Origin: Acidobacteriota bacterium
GTDB taxonomy: Bacteria; Acidobacteriota; Vicinamibacteria; Vicinamibacterales; Vicinamibacteraceae
Direction: 5' to 3'
Length of the DNA stretch: 5,682 nucleotides
Assembly (NCBI GenBank): GCA_023427865.1
Contig: JAEYZV010000251.1
Coordinates: 1 to 5,682, forward strand
Shown here in pieces: positions 1 to 5,666 of the stretch. A program made the position numbers and the translations under genes. The notes below the pieces were generated by a model. The model worked only from the letters and a program-made list of their open reading frames with translations, had not been told where the DNA came from and ran no database searches. Each line of letters begins with the position of its first letter. The stretch's first letter is position 1.

Positions 1-34
1 ATGCCCGTGAGGCCGCCGCCCCCGGCCTGTAGGG

Positions 35-46
35 CCCGGCGCCGGG
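35..46. repeat. GC-only palindrome in the leader upstream of the FKBP gene
   Basis: CCCGGCGCCGGG is a perfect 12-base palindrome in the otherwise featureless first 120 bases. It could be the stem of a terminator for a gene lying left of the window, or chance in very GC-rich DNA. No T-run follows it. The reading frame of the FKBP gene stays open back to base 1, but that stretch encodes only a Pro/Arg-rich sequence with no domain, so I treat 1-120 as non-coding. Confidence 0.25.
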
Positions 47-120
47 GCGTCGCGCAGGCCAGGCGCCCGCCCGGAGGGCCGACCGGCCTGAGCCGTGCGT
101 CTGCTACGCTGTTCAGCCGC

Positions 121-594
121 ATGAACGCACGCCCCGACGTCTCCCGCCGCGCCCTGCTTCTCGGGCTCGCCAGCCTCGTCCCCGTTGCCGCCTGCGGTGG
201 CGGCAGTTCGCCGACGTCGCCATCGCCGAACGCGACATGGATCGCCAACGTCCCGTTCAGCGCGACGGACCTCACCGTTGGCACAGGCGCCGAGGCCGCC
301 ACCGGGCAGCGGCTGAACGTCGACTACGCGGGATGGCTGTACAACACCACGACGAGCGACAACAAGGGCGTACTGTTCGAGTCGTCGCTGAACACGGGGC
401 GTCCCTTCGAGTTCACCCTGGGCGCCGGCCAGGTCATCCGCGGCTGGGATCAGGGCGTACCGGGCCTGCGGGTGGGCGGCATCCGCCGGCTCATCATTCC
501 ACCCGAGCTCGGTTACGGCGCGGCGGGTAACGGCCCGATTCCGCCCAACGCGACGATCATCTTCGAGATCCGCCTGAACGGCATCGTGAGCTAG
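121..594 (+). CDS. FKBP-type peptidyl-prolyl cis-trans isomerase, exported lipoprotein
   Basis: A 157-residue isomerase that catalyses cis-trans isomerisation of X-Pro bonds, probably anchored by lipid outside the cytoplasm. I chose the ATG at 121 because it gives a compact export signal: twin arginines at residues 9-10 (SRRALLLGLA), a hydrophobic stretch, and a lipobox V22-A23-A24-C25. This suggests Tat export followed by lipidation of Cys25. A Gly/Ser/Pro linker (26-37) leads to one FKBP domain (about 49-154). Visible FKBP pocket positions by alignment to human FKBP12 are Y69 (Y26), F86 (F36), F96 (F46), V105-I106 (V55-I56), W109 (W59), Y132 (Y82), I140 (I91) and F148 (F99). The acidic residue after F86 is Glu where FKBP12 has Asp37, and the loop before it (about 74-84) is longer than in FKBP12. 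The size fits small bacterial single-domain FKBPs. No Shine-Dalgarno sequence precedes the start. The family call is secure; Tat rather than Sec export is inferred. Confidence 0.93.
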   Translation: MNARPDVSRRALLLGLASLVPVAACGGGSSPTSPSPNATWIANVPFSATDLTVGTGAEAATGQRLNVDYAGWLYNTTTSDNKGVLFESSLNTGRPFEFTLGAGQVIRGWDQGVPGLRVGGIRRLIIPPELGYGAAGNGPIPPNATIIFEIRLNGIVS

Positions 595-613
595 ACGAAA
601 GGGCGGCCTTCGT
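595..613 (+). terminator. Candidate hairpin directly after the FKBP stop codon
   Basis: ACGAA plus GG pairs with CC plus TTCGT, with one bulged A and a GCGG loop, starting on the base after the TAG stop. There is no T-tract, so classic rho-independent termination is doubtful. It overlaps the repeat at 605-646. Confidence 0.25.
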
Positions 614-646
614 CATTCGGCCGTCGGCCTTCGTCTTGGCGGCTGG
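605..646. repeat. Imperfect 21-bp direct repeat sharing a 12-mer with the gap at 4741-4978
   Basis: GGCCTTCGTC occurs at 605-614 and again at 626-635, a 21-base period; the remainder of the units is only partly alike. CGGCC (604-608) can also pair with GGCCG (619-623). TCGTCATTCGGC at 610-621 recurs exactly at 4754-4765, also just after a stop codon on the plus strand. This resembles a dispersed intergenic element. Confidence 0.5.
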
Positions 647-649
647 GCC

Positions 650-664
650 AGCGCCAAGGGCGCT
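650..664. terminator. Perfect 6-bp GC hairpin in the 595-823 gap
   Basis: AGCGCC (650-655) and GGCGCT (659-664) form a perfect stem around an AAG loop, 56 bases past the FKBP stop. It could act as a terminator or processing barrier for the FKBP transcript. No T-run follows, so the role is inferred from position only. Confidence 0.3.
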
Positions 665-678
665 ACGCCCGGAGCCGC

Positions 679-701
679 GAACCCGGAACCCGGAACCCGG
701 A
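679..701. repeat. Heptad tandem repeat, unit GAACCCG (three copies)
   Basis: GAACCCG stands at 679-685, 686-692 and 693-699, followed by GA. In another phase the unit is CCCGGAA, one base different from the CCCGGTA tract at 752-788. Just downstream, TGGTGCCTG occurs at 708-716 and 721-729, a minor 13-base duplication. I see no gene here. Confidence 0.75.
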
Positions 702-751
702 GACGGGTGGTGCCTGGCCATGGTGCCTGCGTGGGCGTCTGGTGGCGGCGC

Positions 752-788
752 CCCGGTACCCGGTACCCGGTGTACCCGGTACCCGGTA
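752..788. repeat. Heptad tandem repeat, unit CCCGGTA (five copies, one with two extra bases)
   Basis: CCCGGTA units lie at 752-758, 759-765, 775-781 and 782-788, with a 9-base variant CCCGGTGTA at 766-774. GGTACC palindromes occur at the unit junctions 755-760, 762-767 and 778-783. The tract ends 15 bases before the -10-like element of the next gene and therefore occupies the place where a -35 element would sit. A reading frame runs through it from GTG 707, but the product (Pro/Arg/Tyr-rich) is an artefact of the repeat. Confidence 0.8.
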
Positions 789-803
789 GCCGCATTCCCG
801 CAT

Positions 804-809
804 TACAAT
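804..809 (+). promoter_or_regulatory. -10-like promoter element TACAAT for the cytochrome-like/DUF1552 pair
   Basis: TACAAT matches the sigma-70 -10 consensus at five of six positions and is one of the few AT-rich spots in the region. A transcript starting about 7 bases downstream would begin near 816 and leave only about 8 untranslated bases before the GTG at 824, so the message would be nearly leaderless. I find no TTGACA-like -35 at the proper spacing; that place holds the heptad repeat. Confidence 0.45.
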
Positions 810-823
810 GCGCGCACATCCCC

Positions 824-3391
824 GTGCGGCGTGCCCTGAGCCTGGCCCTCGTTGCCGCGGCCTCGCTGGCCGTGCCGGCGGCGTCCTCCCCGGATGCCGA
901 CCGCGTGCCCGATCACGCCTCGTTCGAGGCCGTCGTCAAGCCATTCGTCGAGAAGCACTGCATCGACTGCCACAACAACCGTCGGCAGCGGGGCGGCATG
1001 AACCTGGAGCGCCTCTCGTCGGCCGACCTCGTGGCCACGCACGTGGACGATGTGGAGCACGTCCTGCTGAAGCTGCGGACGGGCGAGATGCCGCCGGAGG
1101 ACGAGGAGCGTCCGGACGCCAGGGACGTCGAGGCGGTGACGCAATGGTTCGAGCAGGAGTTCGCGCGCCTCGAGCGCGTGACGCCGCCGGATCCCGGTCG
1201 TATCGTCGCGCGTCGCCTCAACCGCACCGAGTACAACAACACCGTGCGGGACCTGTTTGCCGTGGACGTGCGGCCGGCCGACGACTTTCCGCAAGACGAC
1301 ACGGGTTACGGGTTCGACAACATCGCCGATGTGTTGTCGCTGTCGCCGGTGCTGCTCGAGAAGTACATGGCGGCGGCCGAGAAGGTCGTCCGCACGGCGA
1401 TGTTCGGGCACGAGCCGCAGCCGCCCGCGCTGGTCCGCCTCAAGGCGCCGACCGGCATCGTGCCGCCGACGCAGACCGTGCCCGACACCTATGACAGGTC
1501 GGGGCTGAGCCTGCCGAACGCCGCGCACGCGACGCACCGCGTCACCGTGCCGGGTGAGTACCTCGTGCGGACGTTCATGGGCGGGCGCCGGCCGCTCGGG
1601 TCGATGCCGGTGCGCGTGGGCCTGTACGTGGACGGCGCGCTCGTCGCCGATCAGAGGCTCGACCCGGCCACGCAGGCCTCGTTCGAGGACGACGAGCAGC
1701 AGTTCGACGGCAAGACGCTGGAGTTCCGTGTGCCGCTGGCCGCGGGCGAGCGCTGGATTGCGGCGACGATCCTCGATCTGTACGACGGCCTGCCGGTGCG
1801 CTTCAACGGCCCGAAGCCGTCCGATCGTGTCGAGCAGCACAAAGTGCCGACGTTCAGGCCGCCGAACAACGCATCGCTGGAGCGCGTGGCGCTGTTGCGC
1901 AGGAACTTCGACAAGCGACAGGCCGATCTCGCCAAGGCGCCGATCAACGCCGCACGTGTGAGCCGGCTCGAACTGGCCGGTCCCTACGAGCCGCACACGG
2001 CGCCGACGCGCGAGAGCCTGCAGGCCGTGTACGCCTGTGGGCATCTTGGCAGGGCGCGTTCCCAGCATGCACCTCATCAACCCTCCTGCGGCCTGAGGAA
2101 CATCTCGCACGTCGCGCAGCGCGCGTTCCGCCGCCCCGTCACGCGTGAGGAGCTCGTGCCGTACGTCGCACTGATGGCCGGGGCGCAGAACGCGGGCGAG
2201 TCGTTCGACGAGGCCCTGGCCATTGCGCTGCAGGCGCTGCTGGTGTCGCCGGACTTCCTCTTCCGCATCGAGCAGGATCGGCCAGCGATCGCCACGGCGA
2301 CGACGCACCGCATCAGCGAGCACGAGCTCGCGTCGCGGTTGTCGTACTTCCTCTGGTCGACGATGCCGGACGCCGAACTCCGGCGGCTCGCCGACAGGCA
2401 GATGCTGCGCGCACCGGGCGTGCTCGAGGCGCAGGTGCGCCGCATGCTCGCCGATCCGAAGTCGCGTGCGCTCGTCGAGGAGTTCGGCGGACAGTGGCTG
2501 CAGTTTCGCGCGCTCGAGTCGGTGGCCCCCGATCGCGAGAAGTACCCCGCCTTCGACAACTACCTCCGCATCTCGATGCGCAACGAGACGATGCTGTTCT
2601 TCCAGGGCATCGTGCGGGAGGACCGTAGCGTCCTCGATTTCCTCGATGCGAGGTACACGTTCCTCAACGAGCGGCTCGCACGTCACTACGGCGTGCCGGG
2701 CGTGACCGGCCCGGCGTTCCGCCGCGTCGAGCTCGCCGACGATCAGCGCGGCGGGGTGCTCACGCAGGCAAGCGTGCTCACCGTGTCGTCATATGCCACG
2801 CGCACGTCGCCCGTGATGCGCGGCAAGTGGATCCTCGACAACCTCCTCGACACGCCGCCGCCCGATCCGCCGGCCGACGTTCCGGCACTCGACGAGACCG
2901 CGGTCGGCGAGACGGCGACGCTGCGGCAGCAGATGGAGGCCCATCGAGCCAACCCCACCTGCGCGTCGTGTCACCGCCGCATGGATCCGCTCGGTTTCGG
3001 GCTCGAGAACTTCGACGCCATCGGCGCCTGGCGGGTCATGGACGGCAAGTTCGCGATCGACCCGAAGGGCGAGCTGCCCGACGGGCGCGCGTTCCACCAG
3101 CCCTCGGAGCTGCGAACCATCCTGCTGCAGGACCGTCAGGACTTCGCCCGCGCCCTCACGTCGAAGCTGCTGATCTACGCGCTCGGCCGAGGGCTCGAGC
3201 GGTACGACAAGCCCACCATCCGCGGCATCGTCAAGCGCCTGCCGCAGCACGACTATCGGTTCTCGGGCCTCGTGCTCGAGATCGTGAACAGCCTGCCCTT
3301 CCAGATGCGACGGGCGGTGCTGCCCAACGAAGGAACGCCGAACGTCAGCACGCCAAACGCCAGACCAGCCCCCGGAGTTCCCGCACCATGA
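824..3391 (+). CDS. Exported DUF1592-family protein with two cytochrome c-type CXXCH motifs (PSCyt1-PSD3-PSD5-PSD4-PSCyt3-PSD2)
   Basis: An 855-residue protein whose family role is unknown; probably a periplasmic or surface c-type cytochrome. I chose GTG 824 because it gives a textbook Sec signal peptide (RR, hydrophobic 5-17, AAS near 19-21), while the longer frame from 707 translates repeats. Domains in order: planctomycete cytochrome c (PSCyt1) with C46-I-D-C49-H50 and GEMPP at 87-91, whose M89 is a possible distal haem ligand; PSD3/DUF1587 (about 126-191, LNRTEYNN); a beta-rich region (about 223-327) resembling the carbohydrate-binding-like inserts of this family; PSD5/DUF1595 (about 400-480) with C405 and C422 before AQRAFRRPVT; PSD4/DUF1592 (about 497-624); PSCyt3/DUF1588 (about 640-740) with the second haem motif C713-A-S-C716-H717 followed by RRMDPLGF; and PSD2/DUF1585 (about 760-830). 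The last 25 residues (831-855) are low-complexity and follow repeat-like DNA. It overlaps the DUF1552 gene by 4 bases, so the two are very likely one operon. The family call is secure; haem binding is inferred from motifs. Confidence 0.93.
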   Translation: MRRALSLALVAAASLAVPAASSPDADRVPDHASFEAVVKPFVEKHCIDCHNNRRQRGGMNLERLSSADLVATHVDDVEHVLLKLRTGEMPPEDEERPDARDVEAVTQWFEQEFARLERVTPPDPGRIVARRLNRTEYNNTVRDLFAVDVRPADDFPQDDTGYGFDNIADVLSLSPVLLEKYMAAAEKVVRTAMFGHEPQPPALVRLKAPTGIVPPTQTVPDTYDRSGLSLPNAAHATHRVTVPGEYLVRTFMGGRRPLGSMPVRVGLYVDGALVADQRLDPATQASFEDDEQQFDGKTLEFRVPLAAGERWIAATILDLYDGLPVRFNGPKPSDRVEQHKVPTFRPPNNASLERVALLRRNFDKRQADLAKAPINAARVSRLELAGPYEPHTAPTRESLQAVYACGHLGRARSQHAPHQPSCGLRNISHVAQRAFRRPVTREELVPYVALMAGAQNAGESFDEALAIALQALLVSPDFLFRIEQDRPAIATATTHRISEHELASRLSYFLWSTMPDAELRRLADRQMLRAPGVLEAQVRRMLADPKSRALVEEFGGQWLQFRALESVAPDREKYPAFDNYLRISMRNETMLFFQGIVREDRSVLDFLDARYTFLNERLARHYGVPGVTGPAFRRVELADDQRGGVLTQASVLTVSSYATRTSPVMRGKWILDNLLDTPPPDPPADVPALDETAVGETATLRQQMEAHRANPTCASCHRRMDPLGFGLENFDAIGAWRVMDGKFAIDPKGELPDGRAFHQPSELRTILLQDRQDFARALTSKLLIYALGRGLERYDKPTIRGIVKRLPQHDYRFSGLVLEIVNSLPFQMRRAVLPNEGTPNVSTPNARPAPGVPAP
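3328..3363. repeat. Degenerate AACGCC heptad-like repeat inside the 3' end of the cytochrome-like gene
   Basis: The stretch can be read as GAACGCC (3333-3339), GAACGTC (3340-3346), AGCACGCC (3347-3354) and AAACGCC (3355-3361), a roughly 7-base periodicity like that of the two intergenic gaps. It encodes part of a Pro/Asn/Thr-rich tail beyond the last recognisable domain. Confidence 0.45.
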
Positions 3392-4740
3392 TCATCACCG
3401 GCACGCACCTGCCGCGACGCACGTTCCTGCGAGGCGTCGGCGCCTCGATCGCCCTGCCGCTCCTCGACGCGATGACGCCGGCGCTGGCCAGGGCGGTCCC
3501 GGCCAGTGCCGGGCCGAAGCGGCTCGTGTTCACGTACGTGCCGAACGGCGTGTCCATGGCCGGGTGGACGCCGCAGGGGACGGGCGCGGCGTTCGAGCTG
3601 TCGCGGGTGCTGAAGCCGCTGGCGCCGTTCAGGCAGGACATGCTCGTGCTGACCGGGCTCGCACAGCGGAACGGCATGGCGCTCGGCGACGGGCCCGGCG
3701 ATCACGCGCGCGCGGCGGCCTCGTACCTCACGGGTGTGCACCCGAAGAAGACGGCCGGCGCCGACATCCGGAACGGCGTCTCGGCCGATCAGATCGTCGC
3801 CGAGTCCCTCGGCAGGGAGACGCGCTTCGGCTCGCTCGAACTCGGGTGCGACGATTCGCGCACGGTCGGCAACTGCGACTCGGGGTACAGCTGCGCGTAC
3901 ACCAACAGCCTCGCCTGGCGCAGCGAGTCGTCGCCGATGCCGCCCGAGACCAACCCGCGGCTCGTGTTCGAGCGCCTGTTCGGCGCCGATGCCCACCTCG
4001 ACCCGGCGACGCGCCAGCGCCGGCTGCTGCACCGGCGCAGCATCCTGGACCTGGTGGGGGAGCGCACACGGCAGCTCTCCGGCTCGCTCGGCGCCGGCGA
4101 CCGGCGCAAGGTGGACGAGTACCTGCACGCGGTCCGCGAGATCGAGCGGCAGATCGAGGTTGCCGAAGGCGACATGCGCGACCTGCGCCCCGGCATCGAC
4201 AAGCCCACCGGCATCCCCGTGGCGTTTGCCGACTACGTGAAGTTGATGTACGACCTGCAGGTCGTCGCGTTCCAGACCGATCTCACGCGCGTGGTGACGA
4301 TGATGGTGGGACGCGAGGGATCGATGCGGACCTACCCGGAGATCGGCGTGCCCGATCCGCACCATCCGCTGACGCACCACCGCAACAACCCGGAATGGAT
4401 GGAGCGCGTGGAGCAGATCAACGTGTTCCATGCCGAGCTGTTCGCCTACTTCGTCGGCAAGCTGAAGGCAACGCAGGAAGGCGATTCCAACCTGCTCGAG
4501 CGCTCGATGGTCGTGTACGGCAGCGGCCTCAGCGACGGCAACCGGCACACGCACGAGGACCTGCCGGTGCTCGTGGTGGGGCAGGGTGGCGGGCTGCTGC
4601 GTACCGGACGTCACGTCAGCTACGACAAGCAGACGCCGATGAACAACCTCTACCTGACGTTGCTCGCCGGCATGGGCGTTCGCACCGAGACGCTCGGCGA
4701 CAGCACGGGACAGCTGGAGTACCTCACGGACGTGAGCTAG
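3388..4740 (+). CDS. DUF1552 (HXXSHH-type) family protein, Tat-exported
   Basis: A 450-residue protein of a family without established biochemical function, about the usual full length. ATG 3388 overlaps the preceding stop as ATGA, which points to translational coupling. It is also the start that gives a good twin-arginine signal (PRRTFLRG, residues 9-16, then a hydrophobic stretch and ALA at 32-34), so the mature protein is probably exported folded. A weak GGAG lies at 3374-3377. Visible family hallmarks: YVPNGV at 50-55; GDHARA at 104-109; cysteines 154, 163 and 169 around a SGYSCAYTNSLAW segment; the HXXSHH-type motif as H326-P-L-T-H330-H331 (Thr in place of Ser); and a C-terminal G378-S-G-L-S-D383-G-N385-R-H387 segment. 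The His/Asp-rich conserved sites look like metal or catalytic sites. The related-looking DUF1501 proteins belong to the alkaline phosphatase-like superfamily, which makes a hydrolase-type fold plausible, but this is inference. The partner is almost certainly the product of the upstream gene. Confidence 0.92.
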   Translation: MIITGTHLPRRTFLRGVGASIALPLLDAMTPALARAVPASAGPKRLVFTYVPNGVSMAGWTPQGTGAAFELSRVLKPLAPFRQDMLVLTGLAQRNGMALGDGPGDHARAAASYLTGVHPKKTAGADIRNGVSADQIVAESLGRETRFGSLELGCDDSRTVGNCDSGYSCAYTNSLAWRSESSPMPPETNPRLVFERLFGADAHLDPATRQRRLLHRRSILDLVGERTRQLSGSLGAGDRRKVDEYLHAVREIERQIEVAEGDMRDLRPGIDKPTGIPVAFADYVKLMYDLQVVAFQTDLTRVVTMMVGREGSMRTYPEIGVPDPHHPLTHHRNNPEWMERVEQINVFHAELFAYFVGKLKATQEGDSNLLERSMVVYGSGLSDGNRHTHEDLPVLVVGQGGGLLRTGRHVSYDKQTPMNNLYLTLLAGMGVRTETLGDSTGQLEYLTDVS

Positions 4741-4753
4741 GAAGTTCCAGCCC

Positions 4754-4765
4754 TCGTCATTCGGC
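4754..4765. repeat. Second copy of the intergenic 12-mer TCGTCATTCGGC
   Basis: Exact match to 610-621. In both places it starts within about 16 bases of a plus-strand stop codon, is followed by a GGCC/GTCG-rich stretch, and then by a 7-base tandem repeat. This suggests a dispersed composite intergenic element. Confidence 0.5.
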
Positions 4766-4797
4766 TTTGGGCCGTCGCCGGCCAATACCCACCTGCC

Positions 4798-4838
4798 GGG
4801 GCTCGGGATTCGGGATTCGGGTGGATGTGGCGAGCCCC
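4798..4838. repeat. 8-bp perfect inverted repeat enclosing a heptad repeat
   Basis: GGGGCTCG (4798-4805) is the exact reverse complement of CGAGCCCC (4831-4838), separated by 25 bases. The loop holds most of the CGGGATT tandem repeat. It lies about 60 bases past the DUF1552 stop and could fold in RNA of either strand, acting as a terminator or RNA-stabilising structure between the convergent genes. Confidence 0.45.
4804..4824. repeat. Heptad tandem repeat, unit CGGGATT (two exact copies and one variant)
   Basis: CGGGATT at 4804-4810 and 4811-4817, then CGGGTGG at 4818-4824. Read on the minus strand the unit is a phase of CCCGAAT, close to the CCCGGAA and CCCGGTA units in the 595-823 gap, so all three tracts fit one loose family. 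Confidence 0.65.
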
Positions 4839-4880
4839 ATCATCGTTGGAGATGGAGAGGCTCGCGCGAAGCACTGAGGT

Positions 4881-4901
4881 GGACGCCTCGGTGAGGCGCC
4901 C
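4881..4901. terminator. Candidate bidirectional hairpin between convergent genes
   Basis: CGCCTC (4884-4889) and GAGGCG (4893-4898) form a perfect stem with a GGT loop; two more G-C pairs follow after one mismatch. Position between two converging stop codons fits a shared terminator, but there is no T-run on either side. Confidence 0.35.
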
Positions 4902-4920
4902 CTGCCGGCCCCACGTCCAG

Positions 4921-4943
4921 GCGCCGGACTGCGTCCGACGCGC
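4921..4943 (-). terminator. Candidate terminator hairpin of the lectin-like gene
   Basis: CGGAC (4925-4929) pairs with GTCCG (4933-4937) around a TGC loop, and GCGC (4921-4924) pairs with GCGC (4940-4943) past a two-base bulge, giving about 9 base pairs. It lies 36-58 bases beyond the stop of the minus-strand gene. No U-tract follows. Confidence 0.35.
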
Positions 4944-4978
4944 AGGGCCGCCTGATGCGCCACGGAGGGCCAGCCGTC

Positions 4979-5653
4979 CTACCGCGACGGGCCCCTCTCC
5001 AGCACGGCGAAGCAGTAGAACAAGCCGTCGCCGCCGGTGGCGCGCAGGTTCTCCTGGCTGCAGCCCTTGGAGCTGTGCGAGGCGTTGAGCGAGGTCGGCG
5101 CCGGGCCGCCGCCGGTGCGGTCGTGGTGGCCGACCATGGCGCTGCCGTCGGTGCTGCTGCTCCAGTTGCCGCACGTCGCGGTGGCCGCGGGGCCGTCCGC
5201 GACGGTGCCGTCCTGCTTGCTGCCTGTAAGGATATCGTGACGGTTCGGCTGGTCGCCCCGGCCGTTGACGACCTCTCCCTTCTCGTTCAAGGCCGACTGC
5301 TTGGTGAACGCCTTGGCGTCCCCGTGCAGGTCGGCGATGTTGCTGGCCACGAGCTCGCCCTTGGCGTTGTGCCAGGGCCCGCTGCCGATGCGGTCCTTCG
5401 CGTTGACCCCGGGCTTGCCGTCGTCGGCGGTCGTGCTGAGATATGCGCGCCAGGTCTTGCCGCCGGCGCCAACCGCCGCCGCCAGCGCCTGGCAGTGCTT
5501 GTCTGCGCCCTCCAGCCCGCCGAGGTCGGCGCCCTTGCCGGGGCCGGCGCTGGTGATGAAGAACGACATCTGCGGCGACGCCTGCGCGTGCACCAGGATG
5601 GAACCGGCCGTCGCCGCCGCGGCGACGATGAGTGTCGGCATCAGCTTACGCAT
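4979..5653 (-). CDS. Secreted C-type-lectin/endostatin-like domain protein
   Basis: A 224-residue exported protein with one predicted domain. ATG at 5653 is chosen because GAGGAG stands 7 bases upstream and because it opens a clean Sec signal peptide (MRKLMPTL, alanine-rich core, cleavage likely after A23-Q-A25). The mature part opens with FFITSAGPGKGADLGGL and has LEGADKHC, KTWRAYLST, NAKDRIGSGPW, NRHDILTG, a GNWSSS-to-VGHHDR segment (163-179) and a final GDGLFYCF. Exactly four cysteines (54, 161, 198, 214) sit where a C-type-lectin-like fold would pair them in a nested way, first with last and second with third, as in collagen XVIII endostatin. I recognise this as a widespread bacterial secreted family, often annotated as lectin or hypothetical; its ligand is unknown. 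Carbohydrate or surface binding is the natural guess but is not shown. It converges on the DUF1552 gene with a 238-base gap, so it is a separate transcription unit. Its promoter would lie beyond the right edge of the window. Confidence 0.85.
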   Translation of the reverse strand: MRKLMPTLIVAAAATAGSILVHAQASPQMSFFITSAGPGKGADLGGLEGADKHCQALAAAVGAGGKTWRAYLSTTADDGKPGVNAKDRIGSGPWHNAKGELVASNIADLHGDAKAFTKQSALNEKGEVVNGRGDQPNRHDILTGSKQDGTVADGPAATATCGNWSSSTDGSAMVGHHDRTGGGPAPTSLNASHSSKGCSQENLRATGGDGLFYCFAVLERGPSR

Positions 5654-5660
5654 CGAGTGT

Positions 5661-5666
5661 CTCCTC
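5661..5666 (-). promoter_or_regulatory. Shine-Dalgarno site of the lectin-like gene
   Basis: Read on the minus strand the bases are GAGGAG, 7 bases before the ATG at 5653. It is the only strong ribosome binding site in the window and fixes this start over the in-frame ATG four codons later (5641). Confidence 0.8.

Noticed and set aside
1..120. N-terminal extension of the FKBP frame to base 1
   Set aside because: The export signal and lipobox begin at the ATG at 121; the extension is Pro/Arg-rich and would bury the signal peptide.
752..788. CRISPR-like or integron-like repeat array
   Set aside because: Units are 7 bases with no spacers, and no cas or integrase gene is present; this is a simple tandem repeat.
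707..823. 39-residue N-terminal extension of the cytochrome-like protein
   Set aside because: It translates heptad repeats and promoter-like DNA and would displace a good signal peptide that starts at GTG 824.
803..2686. 627-residue open frame on the minus strand opposite the cytochrome-like gene
   Set aside because: Arg/His/Leu-rich composition with no domain, entirely antisense to a well-recognised gene. Long antisense frames are expected where third positions are mostly G or C.
2827..3387. 187-residue N-terminal extension of the DUF1552 protein
   Set aside because: It overlaps the cytochrome-like gene in another frame and would hide the twin-arginine signal that begins right at ATG 3388.
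3253..4785. 510-residue open frame on the minus strand opposite the DUF1552 gene
   Set aside because: Same reason: low-complexity Arg/Val/His-rich translation, no export signal or motif, and it fully overlaps a convincing gene.
3564..4877. 437-residue plus-strand frame overlapping the DUF1552 gene and running into the gap
   Set aside because: Ala/Arg-rich shadow translation of the real gene in another frame; its end runs through repeat DNA.
5252..5260. RGD tripeptide (residues 132-134) in the lectin-like protein as a host-adhesion motif
   Set aside because: Three residues occur by chance easily, and nothing else in the window suggests a host-associated lifestyle.
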